Origin: an uncultured Verrucomicrobiota bacterium
Lineage (GTDB): Bacteria > Verrucomicrobiota > Kiritimatiellia > CAIVKH01
Direction of reading: 5' to 3'
DNA length: 64,000 nt
NCBI GenBank assembly: GCA_937996795.1
Contig: CALKUH010000067.1
Coordinates: 70,401-134,400, forward strand
The notes beneath the pieces are model-generated. The model saw nothing but the letters and a program-made list of their open reading frames with translations, was not told the origin of the DNA and searched no databases. The stretch's first letter is position 1. Every line of letters begins with the position of its first letter. Positions 52,701-62,000 of this stretch are shown here, in pieces. The position numbers were made by a program, and so were the translations under genes.

Positions 52701-54607
52701 GCGGAGACGCGACACCATCGTCCCGGTTCGAATCGGTGGCCCGGCACGGGAACATCGAAGTGTTCCGGTGGACGGACACCTGCAATGTCTATGTGCTGCG
52801 CGACGGCGCCGACGCCATGCTGATTGATCTGGGCGACGGGAGCGTGCTGGATCGGCTGGGCGACATCGGCGTGCGGCGGCTGGAGTGGGTGCTTCTGACG
52901 CACCACCACCGCGATCAGTGCCAGGGTCACGGCCAACTGCGGAATTGGCGGGCGCAGGTCGCCGCCCCGGAGAAGGAGCGGGCGCTGCTGGAGCGGCCCG
53001 TGGAGTTCCGCAAGGCGCGGCCCGCGCTGGAAGATCCGTTCACGACGCATGGGGCCAGCTACGTCCGGCCGCCGTCCGAGCCGCTCACGGTCCAGCGCGG
53101 ATTCAAGCCGATGGACACCTTCACGTGGCACGGGTGCGAGTTCTGGTGCCTTGAGACCGCCGGCAACAGCCCTGGGAGCATGTCCTATCTGCTCAAGACC
53201 GGCGCGGGCTGGCTCGCGTTCAGCGGCGACGTCATGCTCGCCGGCGCGCGGATGCACACCTGGTTCGACACGGAATGGGATTATGGGTTTGCCAAGGGAC
53301 TCTACACGCTGATCGAGTCGGCCAGCCTCCTCCAGTCGTTTGAACCGGCGTTGCTGCTGCCGTCGCACGGACCGGTGATCGAGAAGCCGGTGGAAGAGTT
53401 GCGGGTCTACCAGCGGAAACTCCGGCGGCTCGCGCAACGATATGTCCGGGGCTACGCCGTCCAGACTCTTGAGGGCGCCGACCAGGACAAGGTGTCCCGG
53501 CCCAGCGCGGTGCCCCACCTGTGGCAGACGACGCCGCATCTCTTTAAATTCAAGGGCCTTTGCCACCTGCCGAACGCCGCATTCCTGGTGGCCGACAGCG
53601 GGCGCGCGCTGATGATTGATTGCGGCCTCGTCGACGCGTCGACGCTCGATGCGACGATTGAGCAGATGCAACAGCGGCTCGGGTTGAAGGGCCTTGATGC
53701 GGTGCTCATCACGCACATGCACGGCGACCACGCACTCGGCGCGGCCCACGCGCGGGAGCGGTGGGGGGCCCAACTGTGGACGCTTGACCGTGTGGCCCCG
53801 CCGCTGCAACAGCCCGAGCGATTCGACTATGCCGCGCAGTTGTGGTCCTACGACCGGAACGTGAAGCCGATCACGTTCGACCGCCTGTTCACGTCGGGTG
53901 AGACCTTCACGTGGGAAGGCTACGAACTGACCGTGGACTGGATGCCCGGCCAGACCGAATTCGCCTGCTGCATCCACGGCATAATCGACGGACGCCGCGT
54001 GGCGTTCACGGGCGACAATATCTTCGGCGATCCGGAGAATCCCGGACACGATGGGCACGAGGCCGTCTGCTGCCGCAACAGCGCGATCCTGGAAGAGGGG
54101 TACATCTACGCGGCGGACTACCTGCGGCGGCTTAAGCCGGACCTGCTGATGGGCGGTCACTCGTTCGTCATGGATCGCCCCGGGGAACTGATTGAGCGAT
54201 ACCACCGGTGGTCGCTGGAAATGCGCGAGGCGTTCCAAGCGCTGAGCGCCGAGGAAGATTACCGCTGCATGTTTGATCCGTATTGGGTGCGCGCCGATCC
54301 GTATCGGATGAAGCTCGCGCGCGGGGGCAGCGGGGACGTAACGCTCGTGGTGCGGAATTTCCTCTCCCGGCCCCGCGCGTATCGCGTGTCCCTGCGTCTG
54401 CCCGCCGGCCTCTCCGCCGAGACTCCGGTGATCGAAGGCGTCATCGCGGCGGAGAACACGCTTCGCGTACCGGTCGCTTTGCGCGCGAGCCCGGATCGCT
54501 CGCCCGGCGTTTGCTTTGTTCCGCTGGATGTGACGATGGACGGCCACCGCTATGGCGAGTGGTTCGATTTCATCGTGGAGATCGGTGCGGAGGAGTCGAG
54601 GGTGTAG
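52697..54607 (+). CDS. tandem metallo-beta-lactamase-fold protein
   Basis: 636 residues with two MBL domains in one chain, no signal peptide. Domain 1 (about 15-260) has THHHRDQ (H69, H71, D73, Q74), where the last metal His is Gln, and AGNSPGSM, where the next metal His is Asn; SGDV and SHGP are kept. Domain 2 (about 285-490) has the canonical THMHGDH (H340, H342, D344, H345), then PGQT in place of PGHT, TGDN and GGHS. A C-terminal beta domain follows. The fold covers lactonases, esterases, phosphodiesterases and others. In a GH operon, lactone or ester hydrolysis is plausible. The first domain probably holds at most one metal and may have a structural or binding role. Confidence 0.8.
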   Translation: MSGDATPSSRFESVARHGNIEVFRWTDTCNVYVLRDGADAMLIDLGDGSVLDRLGDIGVRRLEWVLLTHHHRDQCQGHGQLRNWRAQVAAPEKERALLERPVEFRKARPALEDPFTTHGASYVRPPSEPLTVQRGFKPMDTFTWHGCEFWCLETAGNSPGSMSYLLKTGAGWLAFSGDVMLAGARMHTWFDTEWDYGFAKGLYTLIESASLLQSFEPALLLPSHGPVIEKPVEELRVYQRKLRRLAQRYVRGYAVQTLEGADQDKVSRPSAVPHLWQTTPHLFKFKGLCHLPNAAFLVADSGRALMIDCGLVDASTLDATIEQMQQRLGLKGLDAVLITHMHGDHALGAAHARERWGAQLWTLDRVAPPLQQPERFDYAAQLWSYDRNVKPITFDRLFTSGETFTWEGYELTVDWMPGQTEFACCIHGIIDGRRVAFTGDNIFGDPENPGHDGHEAVCCRNSAILEEGYIYAADYLRRLKPDLLMGGHSFVMDRPGELIERYHRWSLEMREAFQALSAEEDYRCMFDPYWVRADPYRMKLARGGSGDVTLVVRNFLSRPRAYRVSLRLPAGLSAETPVIEGVIAAENTLRVPVALRASPDRSPGVCFVPLDVTMDGHRYGEWFDFIVEIGAEESRV

Positions 54608-54641
54608 GGACGACGTTTACGTTAATGGAGATGCTGATTCT

Positions 54642-57002
54642 ATGACCAAGGCGATTTGTCACGTGTATGGGCAGATGGGGCAGGCGTTCGGCCGCATCGG
54701 CGAGGTGTTGGACTATCTCGCGCGCCACGACATCCCTTCCGACATCAGTTTCGACCTGCGCTCCAAGCGGGAGATTCTTCCCGACGCGCTGGCCTGGGAG
54801 AAGCGGGGCAATATCGTTGCGATGGAGCTCTATCCGAGTTTCGTCGACCGCCGCTGCACGAACATGAACTGGTGGGCGTATTCGACGGACGAGTGCGCCC
54901 GCCTGATCCGATTAGCCCAGAAGCGGTGGCGGGACATGGGGTTCGCCAGCGCGGACGCATTCAACACCTACACGCCGGGCAATTCCTTTGTGACCGCCTG
55001 CAAGCAGACCGGCATCAAGTATCTGCTCGGATTCTGCGCCCCGACGATCATCAACGACGGGCACTGGCAGATCACCCATTGCGGATCACCGCTGTCGCCG
55101 TTCTTCGCCAGTGCCGAGGATTATCGCAAACCCGAGTCGCCGACGTCGGATGCCGCATTGCTCGTCGCCAACATGGAGTTGAGAAATCCATTCACCTGCC
55201 GCGAGAACTGGAACGAAGGCCCGTTCGGCCCGCTGAACCTCGTCATGGGCGATCGCTCGATTGAGGCCGGGCCGCTGCCGGTGGAAACCATCGCCATGTG
55301 CGAGGATTTCATCCGGCTGGGGGAGTTGACCGGCGTGCCGCGGTTCTTCCACATCAACCTGCAGTATTTCACCAGCCCCAAGTGCTTTGATCTGAACTAC
55401 CGCATGCTCGACTGGCTGGTGGAGCAGCGCCGGCAGGGGCGGCTGGAATTCACCGGGCTCAAGGACTATGCGGAGCGCATGCGCCGGAGCGGCGGCTTGT
55501 TACCGCAGGCGACCTACTGGCGCGGGGAGTGCATGGGACAGATGGTCGGCGGCCAGCCGGGCAACGGGCACGAGGCGCTGATCGTCGAGACGATCAACGG
55601 CCAGTGGCAATTTCGCCGCGGCGCTGCGGGCGCGGAATGGTTCTACGACTATACGAAGCACTGGAACTTCGCGCCGTTTCATCCGAAGGGCCACGAACCG
55701 AGCCACGACGGATACCAAGCGTCGGTGAGCATCGGCGCCACCGCGGATCGCGGCGATACGCGTGAACTCACGCTGCAGGTGCGCGCGCCTGCGGGGCGTA
55801 CGGTTGCGGTTTGGGACGCGCTCGAAGGTCTGGCGGCGCCGTTCCGCGTGGCGGACTGCCCGGCTGGAGTGACGGTCGAGATCGTGCCGCATCCGGGCGG
55901 GACCGGCGGCGTGCTGCTGTTGAACGGACCGAAGGTTGGCGGGATGGTCCATATGACGGTGGCGCACAGCGGACGTTCGGCCAATCAGCATTCGCGGCGC
56001 CTAAGGGATTTGGTGAGCATCGAGACCACGATGATTCGCGGAGAGCCGGTGACCCGCCTCGCGCCGCTGGTGCCTTATGCGATGGACCTGACCGTTCGCT
56101 TCACGGGCCTGGGCATGATCCGGCGCGAGTTTATCAATGGGCGCGATTTTGGCGGCAACGACGCGCTGGCGTCGGAACCGGCGCGGGTGACGCTGGACGG
56201 CACACGTTCCGCGAGCATGGCGCGCTTCTGGGGCGTGACGGCCGACGCGCTGGTGTTTGATGAGGCGGAGCTGGATGCCATCCAGGCGCGGCTGCGTGTG
56301 CAGGCGGCGAAGGACGGCGCGCCCCGGGGCGCGTCGTACCTGACGTGTGCTCCCGAGACGGATTGTCCGGCGTGGATTCGCAAGGCCGCGTCGCGCGCGG
56401 CGGATGCGGATATCGCGCGGGTGAACGCGTGGGTGTCGGGTCAGCACAAGAAGATTGTGGCGGCCTACCACATGGCGTCGGACCTGCCGTTCGGGACCAA
56501 GGGGCGCGTGCGCAATCAGTTCTACGACCGCCCCGTGCCCTCGAAGGCGGGCGAGTTGTTCCCCATCTTTTACGACTACGGGCAGAGTTATGGGCCGGGC
56601 ATCACCGGCTGGAACCAGTTTGTGCGTATCAATCTGGGCGTGCGCCGGCTCAAGCGCGGGAAGCAGTACGGACTCGTGCTGCACCTGTTCGATCCGGAAG
56701 GGCGCAACACGCGGCTGCGGATCGCGGCGCATGCGACCAACGCGGAGGGCGAAACAAAGGACGGGCCGACGGTAATGCTGCGCGATCCGTTCCTCGTGGC
56801 GCAGGGCATTTCGGCACGCTACTCGCCGGAAGCGTTTGTCACCGTGGAACTGCCGAAGGAGTGCGTGCGGACGGGCGCGGTGGATGTGGGGATTCACTCG
56901 CACTCGGAATACCTGGTCTATGACCGCCTGACCGAAGGATTCGGCTTCGTCTATCTGTCCCACGCCTGGCTTGTCGAACTTCCGTCCGGGAAACGTCGGT
57001 AA
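54642..57002 (+). CDS. unknown 786-residue protein of the GH20/GH9 operon
   Basis: I do not recognise the family. The ATG at 54642 is preceded by GGAG (54627-54630); the longer frame to 54552 overlaps the MBL gene end and is not supported. There is no signal peptide. The first 330 residues read like an alpha/beta barrel, with conserved-looking acidic and aromatic patches: MNWWAYSTDEC, DAFNTYTPGNSF, RFFHINLQYF, and WRGECMGQM; it has some flavour of deacetylase or GH57/GH38-like barrels, but no decisive motif. The remainder is beta-rich, with a late segment GPGITGWNQFVRINLGV and DVGIHSHSEYLVYD. Position between a GH20-like and a GH9 enzyme suggests a cytosolic glycan-active enzyme. Confidence 0.75.
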   Translation: MTKAICHVYGQMGQAFGRIGEVLDYLARHDIPSDISFDLRSKREILPDALAWEKRGNIVAMELYPSFVDRRCTNMNWWAYSTDECARLIRLAQKRWRDMGFASADAFNTYTPGNSFVTACKQTGIKYLLGFCAPTIINDGHWQITHCGSPLSPFFASAEDYRKPESPTSDAALLVANMELRNPFTCRENWNEGPFGPLNLVMGDRSIEAGPLPVETIAMCEDFIRLGELTGVPRFFHINLQYFTSPKCFDLNYRMLDWLVEQRRQGRLEFTGLKDYAERMRRSGGLLPQATYWRGECMGQMVGGQPGNGHEALIVETINGQWQFRRGAAGAEWFYDYTKHWNFAPFHPKGHEPSHDGYQASVSIGATADRGDTRELTLQVRAPAGRTVAVWDALEGLAAPFRVADCPAGVTVEIVPHPGGTGGVLLLNGPKVGGMVHMTVAHSGRSANQHSRRLRDLVSIETTMIRGEPVTRLAPLVPYAMDLTVRFTGLGMIRREFINGRDFGGNDALASEPARVTLDGTRSASMARFWGVTADALVFDEAELDAIQARLRVQAAKDGAPRGASYLTCAPETDCPAWIRKAASRAADADIARVNAWVSGQHKKIVAAYHMASDLPFGTKGRVRNQFYDRPVPSKAGELFPIFYDYGQSYGPGITGWNQFVRINLGVRRLKRGKQYGLVLHLFDPEGRNTRLRIAAHATNAEGETKDGPTVMLRDPFLVAQGISARYSPEAFVTVELPKECVRTGAVDVGIHSHSEYLVYDRLTEGFGFVYLSHAWLVELPSGKRR

Positions 57003-57022
57003 ATTAATAGGAGATCGATCAG

Positions 57023-58852
57023 ATGCAGCAGCCATTGACCTTTGACACATATTCCGAAGCGGAAATCACTGTCCACGAATCGCAAGCCGGGTATGCCCCC
57101 GCGGATCACAAGGAGATCGTGATCTGGGTCCGGCGGCCCTGCCACAACGGCTTGTTCGAGTTGCAGGAGCGGGAATCGCACCGACCGCTGTTCGTCGGCG
57201 AACTCCGGTATGGCGGTGTGAATATCTGGGGCTGGCATGAGTGGATCGCGGACCTGACGAGCTTCACGCAGCCGGGCAAATACCGGCTCTATGTGATGGC
57301 CGGGTCCGGCTACATGGCCTTCGTGGAGCCGCTGGTGATCGAGGAGGGTCTGCACGCCAACCTCGCGCACAAAACCGCCAAGCACATTTTCGGCAAGCGC
57401 AGCGGGATTTATCAGCATGATCGCGACGCCTGGATCCGAAGCGACGCGCAGGATCGTTTCGGAGAGCCGATCCGTCACGTCGATGTGTCCGGCGGCTGGC
57501 ACGACGCCGGGGACGACAGCAAGTGGACCTGGCTATCCACGTGGCCGGTGATTGAGGGGCTGTGCGAATCGTGGGAACGGCTCCGGCCCGATTGGAAGGG
57601 ACCGAACGAAAAACTTCCGTACCCGCTGGCCGAAGCCGCGTGGGGCGTCGAATGGCTGTTGAAGATGCAGCAGGACGACGGCAGTTTTTATTACGCCGTC
57701 GTGGATATCAAGAAGCGCTTCGACCCGGTGAAAAAGCGCTGGCACGTCCTGCCCTGGGCCTACGACGGATATCACGATTACGATCCGCTGACCGAGAGTC
57801 CGCGGTGGTTGATTGACCAGTGGGGCCAGGGCTATGCCAACCGGTTGATCGGCACGGAGCATCTCTGCCCGAGCCTGCCGCACATGTACTACGCGCAACT
57901 GGCGGGCACCCTGGCCCGTTTCGCGCGGGTGGTCGGGACGATGGATGCCGGGTTGTCCGGAAAGGCCGCCGCCGCCGCGCGGAAGACGCTGGACTGGCTG
58001 GCGCGGAATCCCGCGGAACCCGTCCAGCACATCTACACGCAAGGCGGGATGGCGCTGGCCCATCTCGAACTCTTCCGGATGGGAGGAGGCGGCGACCTGC
58101 TGGCCAACGCTGAAACCCACCTTGAAACCGTGCTGGCCCTGCAGGACGCCGATGGCTTCTTCCATGCGCATCCGGGCGGGCCGTGCCTGGAATCGGAGCC
58201 CAAGCGCACGGAAGACCGCATCCTTTCGGACTACCCGTTTGCGTACCTGCTGGCGCTGATCCGCTATCTCCAGCAGGCGCCGGACGGCCGGCTGGCGTCG
58301 GCGTGCCGCGCCGCGCTTGCGCTGCATGTGAAACTGGTCAAGCGGCTGGTGGCGCGCACCGGATCCTTCCGCGTATTGCCCGAATGGACGCTGCGGCCGG
58401 ATGGCGAGGTGATCATGTCCAGCGGGCATGGGTACAACGCCTGGTTCCTGGTCACCGCCACGTTCTGCGGGTACATGGCCGAGCTGCTGGGCGACGATGA
58501 GTTGCGAGTGCTCGCCGAGCGGCATGTGCAGTGGGTGGTGGGCGCCAATCCGCGGGCCATGTCATTCATGGTGGGCGTGGGCCGGCGCCGGACCGCGCGG
58601 CAGCCCCTGTTTGTTCATGTCTCCGGGCGCCTGGTCCAGTGGGGCATCACGAACGGCATGTATGGCAGCGGCCAGGCGGCCAGCGACTTCGGGAACTCCG
58701 TGTTCCTCGGCCAGCAACCGCCCAATTATCCCAATGCCGGCCTGTCGGAAGAGGGCGGCTACGACGCGCGGGCCGAGGAGCCGTGGCTGAACGTGACCGG
58801 CTGGTTCCACTGGGCCAACGCCGTGCTCGCGGCGCCGCGCAGCGCCACCTGA
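57023..58852 (+). CDS. GH9-family glycoside hydrolase, cytosolic
   Basis: 609 residues; AGGAG (57009-57013) stands nine bases before the ATG. An N-terminal Ig-like domain (about 10-115) precedes the (alpha/alpha)6 barrel. The GH9 catalytic block is GGWHDAGDDSKW with D161 and D164. The usual NE motif near the C-terminus is replaced by EEPWLNVTGW, where E586 is the probable acid, as in non-cellulase members of the family. No signal peptide, so it acts on imported oligosaccharides. GH9 includes exo-beta-glucosaminidases as well as cellulases and beta-glucosidases; under the amino-sugar operator, an exo-acting glycosidase for a GlcN- or Glc-containing oligomer is likely. Last gene of the operon. 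Confidence 0.88.
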   Translation: MQQPLTFDTYSEAEITVHESQAGYAPADHKEIVIWVRRPCHNGLFELQERESHRPLFVGELRYGGVNIWGWHEWIADLTSFTQPGKYRLYVMAGSGYMAFVEPLVIEEGLHANLAHKTAKHIFGKRSGIYQHDRDAWIRSDAQDRFGEPIRHVDVSGGWHDAGDDSKWTWLSTWPVIEGLCESWERLRPDWKGPNEKLPYPLAEAAWGVEWLLKMQQDDGSFYYAVVDIKKRFDPVKKRWHVLPWAYDGYHDYDPLTESPRWLIDQWGQGYANRLIGTEHLCPSLPHMYYAQLAGTLARFARVVGTMDAGLSGKAAAAARKTLDWLARNPAEPVQHIYTQGGMALAHLELFRMGGGGDLLANAETHLETVLALQDADGFFHAHPGGPCLESEPKRTEDRILSDYPFAYLLALIRYLQQAPDGRLASACRAALALHVKLVKRLVARTGSFRVLPEWTLRPDGEVIMSSGHGYNAWFLVTATFCGYMAELLGDDELRVLAERHVQWVVGANPRAMSFMVGVGRRRTARQPLFVHVSGRLVQWGITNGMYGSGQAASDFGNSVFLGQQPPNYPNAGLSEEGGYDARAEEPWLNVTGWFHWANAVLAAPRSAT

Positions 58853-58908
58853 GGGCAATACGGCTGACCCGCCAGGTTGTTTGGCGTCCCCCTATACAAG
58901 AATCCCGT

Positions 58909-58964
58909 TTGACATTACGTATTGCCTCGCTAGTATGCGCTCAGGTGCTTTGCATACGTATGAG
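58909..58964 (+). promoter_or_regulatory. promoter and operator of the giant secreted gene
   Basis: TTGACA (58909-58914), a 16-base spacer and TAGTAT (58931-58936) make the best promoter match of the window. TGCATACGTATGAG (58951-58964) lies about +9 to +22 from the expected start, a blocking position. The 5' leader to the ATG at 59091 would be about 148 bases. Confidence 0.75.
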
Positions 58965-59090
58965 TCATAAATGAGCAACCCGTGTGGGACGGGTGCTTGC
59001 GGGGGTGAATATGCGGGGGGATCTGGTGCGGTGGCACATGGATGGGGCTGGCGGAACGAGGACGCGCGGACTCCGCCGCAGGGGGATTTC

Positions 59091-62000
59091 ATGAACGCAC
59101 GATGGATACGGGTGGCGTCGATCCTGGCGCTCTGCTGCGTCCTGGGTGCGGCGCGTGCCGGGGCGGCTACGCTGACGTACAAGGTGCCCACGGGTTACTT
59201 TTTTAACGACCCGGGCGCGTGGGATCTGGGATATGTGCCGGGTCCCACCGATACCGTGCGGTACACGAACGCGCCGGGAGGCTTTTACATCACATACTTT
59301 CCCACCGCCAGCTACACGGTGGACAAAGTCGAAATCAAGACGTTCTCCGGCATCGGCCGGAGCCGGTTCTATTCCAATCCGCAGTTTGGCGCCTCGCTCC
59401 TGATCACCAACCGGATCGACATCTACACGGACGGCACGACGAGCGGCGATGCGGCCGGGATGACCTGGGAATACATCAAGCAGCTGGATGTTACCAATGG
59501 GGCGGGAACGGCGGTGGTCGAGGTGGGCAACCGGGCCCGGCTGCAGGTGTTTGGCGGTTATGATTTCGTCAACTGGGGAACGGCCCGCGTGGATCGGCTC
59601 ATTTCCACCAATGTGGAATCGCTCATATCGTACCACGGCGGGGAGCTTCAGACCAAACGCGGGGTGGACATCCGGCAGCAGAGCGGAAACTTTTCGATCG
59701 GCGACACCTGGCGCGCGCGCTGGCTCATCCAGGGCGGGACCAATACGATCACCTTGCCGAGCAATGCGTATTTGTACCTCGGAGCGATCGCTGCGGCGAG
59801 CAACTCACTGTTCGAAATCTCCGGGGCCGGCACGGTGTATTCAAATCCGGTGGGCAACACAACGGTCGGTTTGAATGCGTACGACGCGCGGATGGTCGTC
59901 CGGGACGGGGCGCGCGTCTACCTGTCGGATGCGGCCGGTTTCCTGCGTGTGGGAAACAGTCGGCGCGGCCGGTTGGAGGTCACCGGCTCGAACACCTTAT
60001 TGCAGTTGCGGAACGGCATTGAACTCGCCTCGGGTCTCGCGGGCACGAATTCGTACTTCGAGGTGTCCGGCGGCGCGGCTGTCGTCGCCACCGCCGTGGA
60101 CGTCGGGGATTTTGGCCTCGGGGTCTGGGGCTCGGAATCGACCACGCTGGTGACGGGGGCGGGGACCTGGCTCTCGGGCAGCAACATGAACATCCAGCTC
60201 GGGCAGACCACGCTGGCGAAGGGAACCCGGCTGATCGTGTCCAGCGGGGCGGTGGCGGTTGCGAAAAACCTGCTGGTCAGCTGGGCTGCCGGGGCGAGCA
60301 ACAACCACGCGCAGGTGGAGCACGGCGGCGTGCTCCGGGTCAACGCCCTCTACACCCGCTCGGGCGCCTACGGCACGATTTCCAACGTGGGCGGCGTGTA
60401 CCAATTCCGCATCCCGGCGCCGGGCATCCAACCCGCCGGCGGGCCGATTTCCATCGAGAACGGGACGATTTCCCATTTCTACATCAACGCGGCGAACGTC
60501 ATTCGCAGCGGCACGGATTTCACGAACATGACCTTTTACGGCACCAACACGTTCCAGTTGGTGAACTCGTCGAACCATCCCTCCATCAGCCAGACGTATA
60601 CCTTCTCGACCGCCCTCGGTGCGGCGAACTATTCGCGCCTGGAGATGGTGGAGGGCGGGACGTTGTACCGGAACGGCGCGGCGACGATCGGGAGCGGCGG
60701 CTCGTTCATGGCGTCGAACACGCTGGCGACGTTCAGCTCGAACCTCAACATCACGGCCGATGGCGTTGCCTGGGTGCAGCCGAGCGCGACGGTGTCGGCG
60801 TACAAGGTGACGATGTCCGGTTCCGCCCCGCGCCTGCTCGTGGACGGCGCGCTGACAGGTGTCGTGGAGGTCTCCAGCGGGACGGTGACGAACAACGGCG
60901 CGATGCAGGGCACCCTCACGCTGTATGGCGGGACACTGGCTGGCACCGGCCTCTACAGCGGCGATTTCACGCTGTATGGCGGCACGATCCACCCGACGCT
61001 CTTCGGCCCGGCGGCGGTGAACGGCAGCATCCTGCCGGGTGGCAACGCGACCGGCACGCTGACGATCGCGGGCAACGTGACGTGGAATGGAAGCACCTCG
61101 TACTCCACGTCGAACGACTGGTACTTCCAGCTCGGCGCGCCGGGCGTCGGCGACCGGCTCGTGGTCACGGGCAACTTTACCAAAGGCGTGGGCTCGATCT
61201 TCCGTTTCGACTTCGGCGGAGCCTCCACGCTGGGCACCTATACGCTGGTCACGTGGACGGCCTCGACGACGTTCAGCCCGTCTGACTTCGATTATGTAAA
61301 CCTCGGTTCGGGGCGCGGGGCGTCGTTCACGATGAATGCGAACGAACTGGTGGTCACGATCAACTCGTGCACGGCGCCGACGGTGACGCTGGGTGCGGGG
61401 CCCACGGTCTGCCAGGGCGCGACCACCGGGACAGTTTCCTTCAGCACGACCGGGTCGCCCATTGAGTATTCGCTCGATTTCAGCGCCGCGGCGAACGCGC
61501 AAGGGTTTGCGGACGTGTTGACCACTTCGCTGGGCCCGTCCCCGCTGGGCATCAGCGTCCCGCCCTCGGCGGCCGTTGGCGTCTACACGGCGGCGCTCAC
61601 GGTGGTGAACGCGGGCGGTTGCCGCGCCACCTCGAACTTCACGGTGACGGTGGTCAATACGCCCGCCCAGCCGGCCGGAATCACGCAGTCGAGTCCGGCC
61701 GGTACGACGGTGTGTGCCGCGTCGAGCGGGGTCGTCTATTCGATCAGCGCGGTGTTTGGCGCAACCAACTACGTGTGGACGGCGCCGGCGGGCGCGACAA
61801 TCCTTTCCGGGCAGGGCAGCACCGCCATTTCGCTGGACTGGGGTTCGGTCATGCCCGGCGCCGCGCCGATCAAGGTGCGCGCGGAGAACGCCTGCGGGAT
61901 CAGTCCGGAGTTGACCAATTCGTTCACGGTGCTCGGCGGCGTGCCCGGCGTGCCGACGGCCCAGCCCGGCAGCGAGATTTCGCTGAGCAGCTTCATGGCG

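Noticed and set aside
52667..54547. 626-residue minus-strand frame opposite the double MBL gene
   Set aside because: Shadow frame; the plus strand has canonical MBL motifs.
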